Assembly (NCBI GenBank): GCA_025201845.1
Contig: MU603975.1
Coordinates: 4,992-68,991, forward strand
DNA length: 64,000 nt
From: Martensiomyces pterosporus
Lineage: Eukaryota > Kickxellomycota > Kickxellomycetes > Kickxellales > Kickxellaceae
Direction of reading: 5' to 3'
Part shown: positions 47,914-57,575 of the stretch, in pieces
Layout: each line of letters begins with the position of its first letter
Numbering within the stretch: position 1 is the first letter of the stretch
The notes under the pieces: generated by a model
What the model was told of the DNA's origin: nothing
Databases searched by the model: none
Seen by the model: the letters and a program-made list of their open reading frames with translations, nothing else
Program-made: the position numbers and the translations under genes

Positions 47914-48520
47914 GATGCAAGCAGGTGCTTCGCGCCAGGCAGCAGCAGCACCTGTATTTAGTACCGCCCTAGTATTTGCTATTTTTATCCCTCGTTTCTG
48001 CTGTCGTTACTATATATGGCAGGTGGCAGCAGCATTGCTAGCCTGGACAGGAGCCCAAGTGGGCGGGCATGCTTTTTCTCCACTCAGCGGAATCCCACTC
48101 CACCCGCCCTCACCACACGCTTCTCCGCAAAGCCGTAGGACGATCGCAGTAGAGACGGCAATAGCGATGCACCCATCTCAAGGCGGCAAACCCGGGTAGA
48201 GGACGAGGGGGAGCGAGGTGTGGCTAATGGAAAATCAAACCCCCCCACGCAAACGGTGGTCCGTGCTTTATAAAATGTTCCCACACCGCGCAAGCGAAGC
48301 GCATAAAACGCTGCTCCCCTGCTGCTTGATTTCCCTCTCCACCCCTCTTTTCTCTGCTCTTTTTGTGTCTCACACACCTCTTTCTTGCTGCAGCCAATTT
48401 TTTTTTTCTCAGGTCGGACAGTCTACCGAACAGACATCGCTTCCCCCCCCCCAACCTTATCTGCTGCCGAGCAAACGCAAAAGGCGCTCTTCTTTTTGAT
48501 CCTCCTATATACAACACGAT
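47914..48520. promoter_or_regulatory. Intergenic promoter region of the glutamate dehydrogenase gene
   Basis: 607 bp after ceramidase B. A TATAAAA element (48269-48275) and a downstream pyrimidine-rich stretch place transcription start near 48,300, with a leader of about 220 nt before the ATG at 48521. Confidence 0.5.
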
Positions 48521-50359
48521 ATGTCGTCGCTGCTTGCCTCGCAGTTCAGGGCTGTTGCCAGGTAAGAGGAGAAACCGCCTGTCTGTGCTTGGCCATGCTG
48601 GCCTGCGTGTGCCTGTGTCTCAGCGTCTGCTGCCTGCTTCTAACCCCCCCTCCGACTTTCAACGTGCTTTCTCTTCTTTGGCGACTGTGCCTAGCCGCAA
48701 CACTCGCAGCACCAGCAGCCTTCTGTCTGCCTCGGCTCGTCTCCTGTCCACAGGTAAGGAAAAAGCCCCCCTCAAGCCCCGCCCTCCGCCTGCTCTACTG
48801 CTTTTAATATGCAGCGTGGCGGCAGGCATCCCAATACCCGCCATGCCTCCCGAGGACGTCAACAGCGGCTGCACGCTCATGACTAACAACCAGCCCCCCG
48901 CCCCAAAAGCGCATGCATTGTAGGCGCTACCAACCAAGCCACCGACGAGCATGAGCCCCAGTTCCTCCAGGCCGTGGGCATGTACTTTGACCGCGCGGCC
49001 AAGTACAGCAACGCCTCGGAGGAGACGCTGAAGCACATCAAGAGCACCGACAGCGTGCTCAGCGTCACCTTCCCCGTCGAGAAGGACGGCAAGACAGTGA
49101 TGATCAGGGGCTACCGCTCGCAGCACTCGCGGCACCGCCTGCCCTGCAAGGGCGGCATCCGGTTCTCCTCGGAGGTCGACCTGCAGGAGGTCGAGGCCCT
49201 CTCGGCTCTGATGACGTACAAGTGCGCGGTCGTCGACGTGCCGTTTGGCGGCGGCAAGGGCGGCATCATGATCAACCCCAAGGACTGGACCGAGGCCGAG
49301 CTGGAGCGCATCACCCGTAGGTTCACTCTGGAGCTGTGCCAGAAGAACTTCATTGGCCCCGGAGTCGACGTGCCGGCCCCCGACGTGGGCACCGGTGCTC
49401 GGGAGATGGGGTGGATCGCGGACACGTACAGGAACTTCAACCCGCAGGACGTGAACGGCGCCGCGTGCGTCACGGGCAAGGCCCTGTCGCTGGGCGGCGT
49501 GCGCGGACGCACGGAGGCCACGGGGCTGGGCGTGTACTACGGTGTGCGCGAGTTCCTGGCGTTCCCCGAGGTGCAGAAGAAGATCAACCACCACGGCAAA
49601 ATAGAGGACAGCAGCATTGTCATCCAGGGATTCGGCAACGTCGGGTACTGGGCGGCCAAGTTCTTCGAGGCCAACGGCGCCAAGATCCGCGGAATCATCG
49701 AGCACGACATGGCCGCGTACAACAAGAACGGGCTCAACGTGGAGCAGCTGTTCCAGTGGCGCAAGGAGCACGGCTCGTTCAAGGGCTTCCCGGACGCTGA
49801 AATCGTCGACAACCCCATGTCCGTTCTCGAGGCCGAGTGCGACGTGCTCATTCCCGCCGCCCTCGAGCGGCAGATTGGCCTGCGCAACGCGCACAAGATC
49901 AAGGCCAAGCTTGTGGGCGAGGCTGCCAACGGACCCGTCACGCCCGGCGCCGACGAGGTGCTGCGCAAGAACGGCGCGGTCATTGTCCCCGACCTCCTGC
50001 TGAATGCGGGCGGTGTCTGCGTGTCGTACTTTGAGTGGGCCAAGAACCTCTCCCACCTGCGCTTTGGGCGCATGAACAAGCGCTGGGACGAGAGAAGCAA
50101 GGAGCAGCTCCTGACTCTTGTCGAGGGCAATGCCGGACGTCCGCTGTCGGAGGTTGAGCGCCGCCAGCTCATCCACGGCGCCGAGGAGCACGAGCTTGTG
50201 TACTCGGGGCTGGAGGACACGATGATTGTTGCGTGCAACGAGACCCGCCAGACCGCCAATGCCAAGAACATCGACTACCGCACCGCTGCCATGACCAACT
50301 CGATCAACAAGATCGCCGCCAGTCTTTCTGGCTCTGGATCCATCTTCACCCACGCTTAA
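48521..50359 (+). CDS. Mitochondrial glutamate dehydrogenase, animal-type hexameric, 511 aa, three exons
   Basis: Exons: 48521-48561 (MSSLLASQFRAVA plus a split codon), 48695-48753 (RNTRSTSSLLSASARLLST), 48924-50359. Together the first two encode an Arg/Ser/Ala presequence without acids. Introns of 133 and 170 bp have GTAAGA/GTAAGG donors and TAG acceptors in matching phases. The core follows the animal-type order: HRLPCKGGIRFSSEVDL with the catalytic Lys, MTYKCAVVDVPFGGGKGG, GPGVDVPAPDVGTG, VIQGFGNVGYWAAK, GEAANGPVTP, LLLNAGGVCVSYFEW. A region resembling the antenna (HELVYSGLEDTM) follows. It interconverts glutamate and 2-oxoglutarate using NAD(P). This is unlike the fungal NADP-type Gdh1 or the large NAD-type Gdh2. 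Confidence 0.92.
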
Positions 50360-50488
50360 ATGAGACTGCCACGTGCCACCATTTGCCACCATTTGCCACC
50401 ATTTGCGGCTGTTTATTCTTTAGCAAAATATAGTCTGAAGCTGCAAAGGCGATCCAGTGCAACATGGCTATCGCAGCATCGCCCGCGT

Positions 50489-51580
50489 TTAGTAGACGCC
50501 GGCAAGGCCGATGCGCTTTGCAATCTCCTTCCAGTTGGCCTCCGCAACGCTCCGCGCCTTCTCCTCGTTCTCCCTCAGCGCCCTCTCCAGGTGCACTCTG
50601 TCCCTGATGAGCCGCTGCATCTCATCCCTAATCGGCGCAACAAACGCCACGGTAGCATCTGCAACCGCCTCCTTCAGCTGGGCATTGCTGAACTCGCGCA
50701 TCTCCCGGGCCGCCTCTTGGGGGTCCACGTCCTTCAGCGCCGCATAGATCGACAGCAGGTTGCTGACGCCAGGTCTTTCCTTCGGGTCAAAGCTAATGCC
50801 GCGGATCGAGTCGGTGGGCGCCTTTTTGATCTTCCTCCTGATGTCCGCGTCTCCATCGCTCAGCACAATCCTCGACTGCTCATTGGGGTCCGACTTGGAC
50901 ATCTTTTTGAGGGGGTCTCTCAGTGACATGACGCGCTTGCTTGCCGTAAGCATCCCCGAGGGCAGCGAAAACACCCTCTTTTTGTACGTCTTGTTGAAGT
51001 GCTCCGCCAGGTCGCGGGCGAACTCCAGGTGCTGCACCTGGTCCTCGCCCACGGGCACGTGCGTTGCGTTGTACAGCAGAATGTCGGCAGCCATCAGCAC
51101 GGGGTACGTAAACAGGCCCGTCAGCAAGCCTTGGGCCGCTGCTGAGTGGACATTCAGCGAGCCCGCCTCAGAGCTGCTGATCAACTCGCTGTGCTGCTGC
51201 TGTTGCTGCTGCTGCAGTTTGCTTTTCCACTGCGTCATCCGGTTCAGCCATCCCACCGGCGCAATGCACCCAAGCGCCCAGTACAGCTGCGTGTGCGCGG
51301 GAACGGCCGACTGCCTGAACAGGATGCTCTTTTGTGGATCGACGCCGCAGGCGACAATGGCTGCTGCCATCTCCATTGTTTCGTCGCGCAGCTGGGCGGG
51401 GTCTCGCGGAACCGTCAGGGCGTGCAGGTCGACTATGCTGAAGAACAGCTCCCTTTGCTCGCCTGCGCTGGGCGGCTGGTTTTGCAGGGCGACCCAGTTC
51501 TTGATCGATCCGAGGTAGTTCCCCAGCTGCGGAACGCCCGTGGGCTGGATCCCAGAAAACACACGCACAATCTTCGACAT
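50489..51580 (-). CDS. MSW1: Tryptophanyl-tRNA synthetase, bacterial/mitochondrial type, 363 aa
   Basis: Class I aminoacyl-tRNA synthetase of the bacterial TrpRS type. The start at 51580 (MSKIVRVFSGIQPTGVPQLGNYLGS) places the HIGH-like motif (PTGVPQLGNY) near the N-terminus as in bacterial enzymes; the KMSKS signature (KKMSKSDPNE) is at about 226-230. SIVDLHALT, VGEDQVQHLEFARD and the LPSGMLTASKRVMSL region are conserved. The upstream frame is open but offers no ATG, so the protein starts with at most a short presequence; import information may lie within the first residues. A poly-Gln insert (seven Gln near residue 125) lies between the TQWKSK and HSEL segments. Length is close to yeast Msw1 (about 375 aa). 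Confidence 0.9.
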   Translation of the reverse strand: MSKIVRVFSGIQPTGVPQLGNYLGSIKNWVALQNQPPSAGEQRELFFSIVDLHALTVPRDPAQLRDETMEMAAAIVACGVDPQKSILFRQSAVPAHTQLYWALGCIAPVGWLNRMTQWKSKLQQQQQQQHSELISSSEAGSLNVHSAAAQGLLTGLFTYPVLMAADILLYNATHVPVGEDQVQHLEFARDLAEHFNKTYKKRVFSLPSGMLTASKRVMSLRDPLKKMSKSDPNEQSRIVLSDGDADIRRKIKKAPTDSIRGISFDPKERPGVSNLLSIYAALKDVDPQEAAREMREFSNAQLKEAVADATVAFVAPIRDEMQRLIRDRVHLERALRENEEKARSVAEANWKEIAKRIGLAGVY

Positions 51581-51638
51581 GACAGGCGCAGTCTGCAAGC
51601 GGCGCAAGTAATGAAAACACGCAAGAGTCCGTAAGCAG

Positions 51639-51674
51639 GAAAGAAAGAAAGAAAGAAAGAAAGAAAGAAAAAAA
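51639..51674. repeat. (GAAA)n microsatellite in the TrpRS promoter
   Basis: About eight AAAG/GAAA units, 60 bp upstream of the TrpRS ATG. Within the 288-bp spacer between the start of TrpRS and the stop of the cyclin gene. Confidence 0.9.
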
Positions 51675-51868
51675 GCGTGAGGGAGATAGAGGAGGAAAAA
51701 AGCAAAGAGGCTCGCGATAACCAACAGCGCTTGTGCTGATGAAGCACGCCCTCGATATATACAGACAGATCTAACAATTATGAGACAGCCATCACAAAAA
51801 GAAAAGAAAAGAAAAACTGGGCTGCAGAAAACATCTATGCCAGCAGTCCAGCCTCGTGATAAACGTAG

Positions 51869-52807
51869 TTACAGGTTGGATGGCTGCTGCTGCTGGTGCT
51901 GCTGCTGCCTGGGCTGAATGGCAGGCAATGGCTTTGCCGGGCGGTTGGTCCTCTTGGCCACCGTCTCCAAATACGCGTTGTGCAGCACATTATTCGCGCC
52001 GCTCATCGAAGCGGGCGCCAGCCTCGCCGTGCCCATTGTGGCCGTCGACAGCACGCTGCTGATCAGCGGAATCCCATTGCTGCTTGTAGGCCTGCTGCTA
52101 GCAGAATGACCCGCCACCGCACGGCCATTGAGGACGCCATTTGGAGCCGCCACCCGTCCCTGGTGTCCATGCGGAAGGTGCTGCAGTGCCCCCGAAGGTG
52201 GCATGCTAACATACCCCCTGCTGTTTGTCTTCTCGGCAATAACGCGCGCAATCTGCTTGATATCGATCCCATGCTTCAGCAGCAGCAGCGAAAGTTCCTC
52301 CGGATTCACAATCAGCTTGTACCTAATAACGCTCAGAAACGCGCGCTCCATCCGATTGACTTCGGCCAGAGTGAACAGCCCGCGGGGCAAAAACTCGCAC
52401 ACCGATATGGTGGCCAGCGGATACCTGTCGTCGCAGAACTTGCTGGCCACAAGCAGTGCTGCAAGGAATATCTTGTGCTTGGCGCCCTCCTCGACAAGCG
52501 GCTGTCTGCGGGGAATCCTCCGGTGGAACCTGCTCAGGTATATCAGCGCATGCACCAGGGTGTCAGCGGAAATGCACCCGTTGATGAGCAGGGTCTGAAT
52601 AAAGTACTTGAATTCGGGAAACTGCCTATTGTCTATAAGCGTGGGCTGCTTCAGGGAGTCGTGCGGTTTGTCGACAGCCGAGAAGAGCTTGGTTAGGTAG
52701 TCCGACGTGAAGTTGATAAGCGACCGCGGGATATGGTACAGGTTATATACGGCGTGCGGCCGGCCTCCTTGGCTCCCCGAGCTGACATTGCTGCTGCGCG
52801 AGGACAT
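51869..52807 (-). CDS. PCL-type (Pho85 family) cyclin, 312 aa
   Basis: The ATG at 52807 begins MSSRSSNVSSGSQGGRP; the open frame upstream has no ATG. The cyclin box (about residues 40-165) has VDKPHDSLKQPTLID, SADTLVHALIYLSRF, then the conserved IFLAALLVASKFCDDRYPLATISVCEF and FTLAEVNRMERAFLSVIRYKL segments, with NPEELS at its end. This pattern is typical of Pcl1/Pcl2/Pas1-type cyclins that activate Pho85/CDK5-like kinases. The C-terminal region is Ser/Pro/Ala-rich, with an RPTSSNG stretch and a Gln-rich end (RQQQHQQQQ). Single exon. A 398-bp upstream region holds its promoter. Confidence 0.85.
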   Translation of the reverse strand: MSSRSSNVSSGSQGGRPHAVYNLYHIPRSLINFTSDYLTKLFSAVDKPHDSLKQPTLIDNRQFPEFKYFIQTLLINGCISADTLVHALIYLSRFHRRIPRRQPLVEEGAKHKIFLAALLVASKFCDDRYPLATISVCEFLPRGLFTLAEVNRMERAFLSVIRYKLIVNPEELSLLLLKHGIDIKQIARVIAEKTNSRGYVSMPPSGALQHLPHGHQGRVAAPNGVLNGRAVAGHSASSRPTSSNGIPLISSVLSTATMGTARLAPASMSGANNVLHNAYLETVAKRTNRPAKPLPAIQPRQQQHQQQQPSNL

Positions 52808-53205
52808 TCTTGCGTGGGAAAACGCCTGAGCGGCGGTTTCTATACGCTGTGCTGCTGCCTGTGTCACACAACAACCCCACACAAACCGCTGGTGCGCTCC
52901 GTTGGGTCTAGCGGGAAGCTGGAAACGAGATGAAGGAAATTAGTATGAAGAAATGCAACGACAGTCTAACGTGTATGTGTATGTGTATTCGCTGCCCAGA
53001 GCCGCACGCCATGGCCAAGCTGATATGTTGGCTACATGGGCGGCTGCATTTTTGGGCATCGCCACGTGGGAGGGTTATGCAATCCGATATATAAGCACGC
53101 AGGTAGGCAAGCGGCAGTTAACCTCTTTTTCGGCATTTAAACTCGGATACGTATAAAAAGAAACTAGGAAAACACTGAAGGGGGGGGGATGTGCATAATG
53201 CTTGT
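52808..53205. other. Intergenic region upstream of the cyclin gene
   Basis: 398 bp between the start of the cyclin gene and the stop of the m-AAA protease gene, both leftward. It contains a TATATA-type element near 53088-53095, readable on either strand, and no other feature. Confidence 0.4.
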
Positions 53206-55647
53206 CTAGGCGGTCTTTTCGTCGCTCGACGACAGCTTGGCGTCCTTCGAGCCAGCCGGGGGCTCGGGTGTCGACGAGGATGTGTCCAGGACAAACTCCT
53301 CATACTGGACCTTCTCCTTGAACGGACGCGGGCCAAGCAGCGCAATCATGTCCTCGCGATTGAGCACCTCCTTCTTGAGCAAGAGCTGGGCAACCTTCTC
53401 CACTGCTGCACGCTTCTCCGTAAGCAGCGACAGCGTCGTGTGGTAGGCATCCGAAACCATCTTGCGCACCTCCTGGTCGATGATCTCGGCCGTGGCCTCC
53501 GAGTAGGGCTTCTGGAACTGCTCGCCCTGCTGGGCATCGACAAAGTTGAGCTGCCCCACGCGCTTGTTCATGCCGTACTGCACAATCTGCGCATACGCCA
53601 TCTTGGTGACCTTCTGCAGGTCGTCAGACGCACCCGTTGTGATCACCTTGAAGAAGAGCTCCTCAGACGCACGGCCGCCGAGCGTCATGCACATGCGATC
53701 GTGCAGCTGCTCCGTGGAGAAGAGATACTGGTCCTTGGGCAAGTACTGCGCATAGCCGAGGGCGCCCTGGCCGCGTGGAATGATCGAGACCTTCAGCAGG
53801 GGGTCCGCATGGCGCATGAACCAGCCAACAACAGCGTGGCCAGCCTCGTGGTAGGCGACGGTCTTCTTCTCCTCGGGGGACAAGACGCGCGACTTCTTCT
53901 CCAAGCCAGCAATGACGCGCTCGATAGCCTGCTCAAAGTGCTGCAGCATGACCTGCTGGGACCCAGCACGAGCAGCAATAAGCGCAGCCTCGTTACAGAC
54001 ATTGGCAATGTCGGCACCCGAGAAGCCAGGGGTCATGGCTGCCATCTTGTTCGCCAGCTTGTGCTTGTCCTCGCTCGTCAGAATGGGCCCCAAGTGGACG
54101 CGGAAAATGTCCGCACGGCCCTTGATGTCAGGGCGGTCGATGCTGATGTGGCGGTCAAAGCGCCCAGGGCGCATCAGCGCTGGGTCAAGCACGTCCGGCC
54201 GGTTGGTGCCAGCAAGGATCACAACGTGCTCACTCGACCCAAAGCCGTCCATCTCGACAAGCAGCTGGTTGAGAGTGGCCTCGCGCTCGTCGTTGCCGCC
54301 CATTGCTCCACCGCGACCACGCGCCTTGCCGATGGCATCAATCTCGTCAATGAAGATGATGCAGGGCGCGTTCTTCTTGGCCGTCTGGAACAGATCGCGG
54401 ATTCTGGCCGAGCCCACACCAACAAACATCTCGACAAACTCCGAGCCAGAGACCGAGAGGAAGGGCACGCCAGCCTCGCCAGCAGTGGCCTTCGCTAGCA
54501 GGGTCTTGCCAGTTCCAGGGGGGCCAGACAGAATAGCGCCCTTCGGGATCTTGGCACCAAGGCGCTCGTAGACCTCGGGCTCCTTGAGGAACTTGACAAA
54601 CTCCATAATCTCCTCCTTGGCCTCGTCGCACCCAGCGACGTCCTTGAAGGCAATCTTCACGTCAGTCTCCTTGTTGTACATGCGGGCGCGGCTCTTGCCG
54701 ATGCCAAAGATTCCACCAGAACCGCCAGCACTGCCGCCAGCGCCGGGGGCCTTGCGCGACAGCCAAACAAAGGCGCCGATCAGCAGCAGAGTCGGCGCAA
54801 AGTGGAGAAGCGTAGACGCAAAGCTGACTTCGTCGCGGTACTCAACCGGGATGCGCTGGGACGGCGGGATGCCAAGCTCGTCTTGCGCATCGATAAGCTG
54901 CTTCTCAAACGATTCGACAGAGCCGATCGAGAAAACGATGCTGGTTGGCGCCATGCCGAGCCCTTGGCCAGACCCGCCGCTGTGGCCCATCGATGCAGGG
55001 TGCAGAATAGCGCGCACACGGTTGCGGTTGACAACCACAAGGCGCTCGACCAACCCGCGGTCCATATACACGCGGCGGAACTCCTGCCACGTAATCTGCC
55101 GGTTCTCCTCGCTCTGCGACGCCGACATTAGTTGGTATGTGATAAGTCCGCCAATCGCCCATGGGAGCCAGCTGTTAGAGTTTGGCATGCCGAAGAAGTC
55201 CTCCTCCTTGGAGCTCTTCTTCGGAGAGCCCTTGTTGCCCGTCTGCTGGCCCGACTTGCTGTCCTGCTTTGGATCAGGCTGGGGATCCTGTTTGCTTTCG
55301 CCAGAGGACGCCTCCTTGGTCGAATCGCCCTTGCTCGGTGCCTGCTTGGCATCTGCTGGGTCCGAGACTTGCTTGTTGGCACCCTTGTTGAGGAAGTTCT
55401 CGAAGCCAGCTGGAATGTGATCGCTGTCGCCGCCCTTCTTCTTCTCGCTGTCCAAGAGCCTTGTCGAGCTGTGGATCTCGCGCAGACCCGAAAGAGCTGG
55501 CACGGGCTTGTGACATACGTTGGTGGTTGTTCCCAGCGGGCTATTGCGCAATGTGGCGCGAGCGGAAGCGCTGAGCTGGGCGAATCGCCGGCCCATGCGG
55601 AAAGCTGACTGGCCCTGGGGCAGCAAGCGAACAGGGGCAGACCACAT
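53206..55647 (-). CDS. AFG3: Mitochondrial m-AAA protease subunit, AFG3/YTA10 type, 813 aa
   Basis: The ATG at 55647 ([21 protein letters not shown]) opens a long Arg/Ser/Leu-rich mitochondrial presequence. Two membrane segments follow: about residues 158-175 ([15 protein letters not shown]) and 280-300 ([14 protein letters not shown]), with the intermembrane region between them. The AAA domain has Walker A GPPGTGKT at about 375, Walker [12 protein letters not shown], and the second region of homology. The zinc protease site is HEAGH at about 600-604. Acidic and basic low-complexity linkers precede the first membrane segment. The family forms hexamers in the inner membrane facing the matrix, degrading misfolded proteins and maturing others. 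It is divergent to the Rab5 gene, 614 bp away. Confidence 0.96.
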   Translation of the reverse strand: MWSAPVRLLPQGQSAFRMGRRFAQLSASARATLRNSPLGTTTNVCHKPVPALSGLREIHSSTRLLDSEKKKGGDSDHIPAGFENFLNKGANKQVSDPADAKQAPSKGDSTKEASSGESKQDPQPDPKQDSKSGQQTGNKGSPKKSSKEEDFFGMPNSNSWLPWAIGGLITYQLMSASQSEENRQITWQEFRRVYMDRGLVERLVVVNRNRVRAILHPASMGHSGGSGQGLGMAPTSIVFSIGSVESFEKQLIDAQDELGIPPSQRIPVEYRDEVSFASTLLHFAPTLLLIGAFVWLSRKAPGAGGSAGGSGGIFGIGKSRARMYNKETDVKIAFKDVAGCDEAKEEIMEFVKFLKEPEVYERLGAKIPKGAILSGPPGTGKTLLAKATAGEAGVPFLSVSGSEFVEMFVGVGSARIRDLFQTAKKNAPCIIFIDEIDAIGKARGRGGAMGGNDEREATLNQLLVEMDGFGSSEHVVILAGTNRPDVLDPALMRPGRFDRHISIDRPDIKGRADIFRVHLGPILTSEDKHKLANKMAAMTPGFSGADIANVCNEAALIAARAGSQQVMLQHFEQAIERVIAGLEKKSRVLSPEEKKTVAYHEAGHAVVGWFMRHADPLLKVSIIPRGQGALGYAQYLPKDQYLFSTEQLHDRMCMTLGGRASEELFFKVITTGASDDLQKVTKMAYAQIVQYGMNKRVGQLNFVDAQQGEQFQKPYSEATAEIIDQEVRKMVSDAYHTTLSLLTEKRAAVEKVAQLLLKKEVLNREDMIALLGPRPFKEKVQYEEFVLDTSSSTPEPPAGSKDAKLSSSDEKTA

Positions 55648-55666
55648 TATGCGAATTATGTCCTTT

Positions 55667-55705
55667 TGTTGCTGTTGTTGTTGTTGTTGCTGCTGCTGCT
55701 GCTGC
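55667..55705. repeat. (GTT)n/(GCT)n microsatellite
   Basis: GTT units changing into GCT units over about 39 bp, in the untranslated leader of AFG3. Confidence 0.9.
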
Positions 55706-55722
55706 GATGTCTTCCCTGGTTA

Positions 55723-55751
55723 GAGTAGTAGTAGTAGTAGTAGTAGTAGTA
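55723..55751. repeat. (AGT)n microsatellite
   Basis: About nine AGT units in the AFG3/Rab5 promoter region. Confidence 0.9.
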
Positions 55752-56261
55752 AATTCAGCACAGACCGAGCACAAAAGTTGCAGAGATAAGGTGCAATGTA
55801 GAGAAGCAAAAAGTAGCTGTAAAACAAAACTTGGGAAAGCCAGGAGAGGTGCAAGCCGCCAGCCAAGCCGAGTTAAATAAGGGCGATTTTGGAGAAGAAG
55901 GCGCCAAGAGCAGTCGAGCTTGAGCTGTGGCGGGTTACGTAAAGCGTGCTAGAGATACTGGAGGCAGGCTTTGAGTAAGCCAGCGCGATTGTGCAATAGG
56001 CACCGCAAGAAAACAGCCGAATCAGCGGCAGATCAATCAACGCCACGTGACCGGCTCTTGGCAGCTGCCCCGCTTTCACGCTCTCCACACCATGACGAAA
56101 GTAGAGTGTGAAAAGGGGTCTGCGGCAGTGTGCCTTTGTGCATTCCACCTCAGCGCTCTTTGTTTCACTTTGTTGCCATCGCTGTTCATACCTGTTCTTT
56201 TCTCTGCACTAATTACCTGCACCGCCAGCAAGCAGCAAGCAAGGGAGCACACAACATAGCA

Positions 56262-57438
56262 ATGTCGCAATCGAGCAGTGTCCGTGACAGCCCAGCAGGA
56301 GCATCGGGCTCTGCCAACGCCAGCAGCGCGCAGGGCTCCACAGTAGCCAAGCCAATCCAGATTAAAGTCGTTCTGCTAGGTACGCCATCCAATTGCCATC
56401 TTGCACACACCTCTCTTTGCAAATCTGCGCCTGTTTCTTTGTATGTGTTTTGATGCCGCGCAGTCTCATTAACAGCCCCATTTTAATAATTACTGCTGCG
56501 TGACCGCCTGTAGGAGAAGCAGCGGTTGGAAAGTCCAGCCTTGTTCTGCGTTTCGTAAACGACGAATTCCAGGAGAACAAGGAGCCCACGATTGGAGGTA
56601 AGACCTGCAAAGACTACTATGCATACACGGCAGCGAGTGTGGTTGTAGCGACTTGCGGCTTGCATACCCGCCCATGCTGCTTCTTTTCAGCAGCCTCTCC
56701 TCGCACCCAGCGACTGAAGTAGCGCATTCTCAGGCAGCCCTCTACTGACTCGCACCCCCACCTGCCCCTTTCCCATGTGTAGCTGCGTTCCTTACTCAGA
56801 AGGTCCGACTCGACGATGCGGTGTTGAAGCTTGACATCTGGGACACTGCCGGCCAGGAGAGGTTCCACTCGCTGGCGCCAATGTACTATCGCAACGCACA
56901 GGCTGCTGTTGTGGTCTATGACATCACACGCGAGTCGTCGCTTGACAGAGCAAAGTCGTGGATCAAGGAGCTCCAGCGCCAGGCCAACCCGAACATTGTC
57001 ATCGCCTTGGTTGGAAACAAGCTGGACCTTGTCTCAGATGCTAGTGCTGTGGCTGAGTCCACACAGAGGGATGCATCCGCTGATGCAGCAGAGGCCAACG
57101 CCGAGGCAGACGAGAGCGAGACCGCTGACGCCGACGAGGCTGGCGAGACCGAGGGAGTCGGCCGCCAGGTCGCCACTGCCACAGCTCGCGCTTATGCCGA
57201 TGAGGCTGGTTTGCTGTTTTTGGAGACTAGCGCAAAGACTGGCGAGGGTGTTGTCGAGACTTTTACCGAAATTGCAAAGAAGCTCGACCTCAACCAGATC
57301 GCCAGCAACAGCCGTGCGGCCAGATCCGGCCAGCTCAACTCGGGCAACGTCAACGTCAACATGCTGGGCGAAGGCGGCTTTGGCTTGGACGGCCAGGATG
57401 GCAATGCGCGGGCAAACTCAGATGGCTGTGCATGCTAA
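56262..57438 (+). CDS. VPS21: Rab5/Ypt51-type small GTPase with acidic insertion, 285 aa, three exons
   Basis: Exons: 56262-56379 ([20 protein letters not shown]...[10 protein letters not shown]), 56514-56597 ([20 protein letters not shown]), 56783-57438. Donors GTACGC and GTAAGA, acceptors TAG; all phases fit. GTPase motifs are complete: P-loop GEAAVGKSS, Thr of switch I in [50 protein letters not shown] and AAFLTQ are Rab5 signatures. The C-terminus ends CAC, a CxC-type double prenylation site. Between GNKLDL and ARAYADEAG the protein carries about 50 residues, Ala/Glu/Asp-rich, where Rab5 normally has about 15. It acts in early endosome fusion. It neighbours an Ark-type kinase only at a distance. 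Confidence 0.93.
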
Positions 57439-57575
57439 GAATGCCGCTCTTGTACTGCCATTGGCACCAGCTACCATTCTACTGTAATTTCAACTTCTCT
57501 TATTCTTTTAGCCACATCTCCACCACCAATCTATTTAGTATTGACTCAAGAATAACAAACAGCTTCCAAGCAGCC

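Larger units (their letters stand above)
55648..56261. promoter_or_regulatory. Divergent promoter region AFG3 / Rab5 with trinucleotide repeats
   Basis: 614 bp between the divergent ATGs. Two simple repeats sit just upstream of AFG3 (entries at 55667 and 55723). The rest is unremarkable. Confidence 0.5.

Noticed and set aside
48659..50392. 577-codon open frame antisense to glutamate dehydrogenase
   Set aside because: GDH on the plus strand is unambiguous; the long antisense frame is a result of the strong GC bias at third positions there.
51581..51724. Upstream extension of TrpRS to codon 51724
   Set aside because: The extension would need a non-ATG start and is largely Phe/Leu/Ser from the (GAAA)n repeat; kept only as a hypothesis in the findings.
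53191..54498. 435-codon open frame antisense to AFG3
   Set aside because: AFG3 is unambiguous on the other strand; this frame is Leu/Arg/Val-rich without a recognisable domain.
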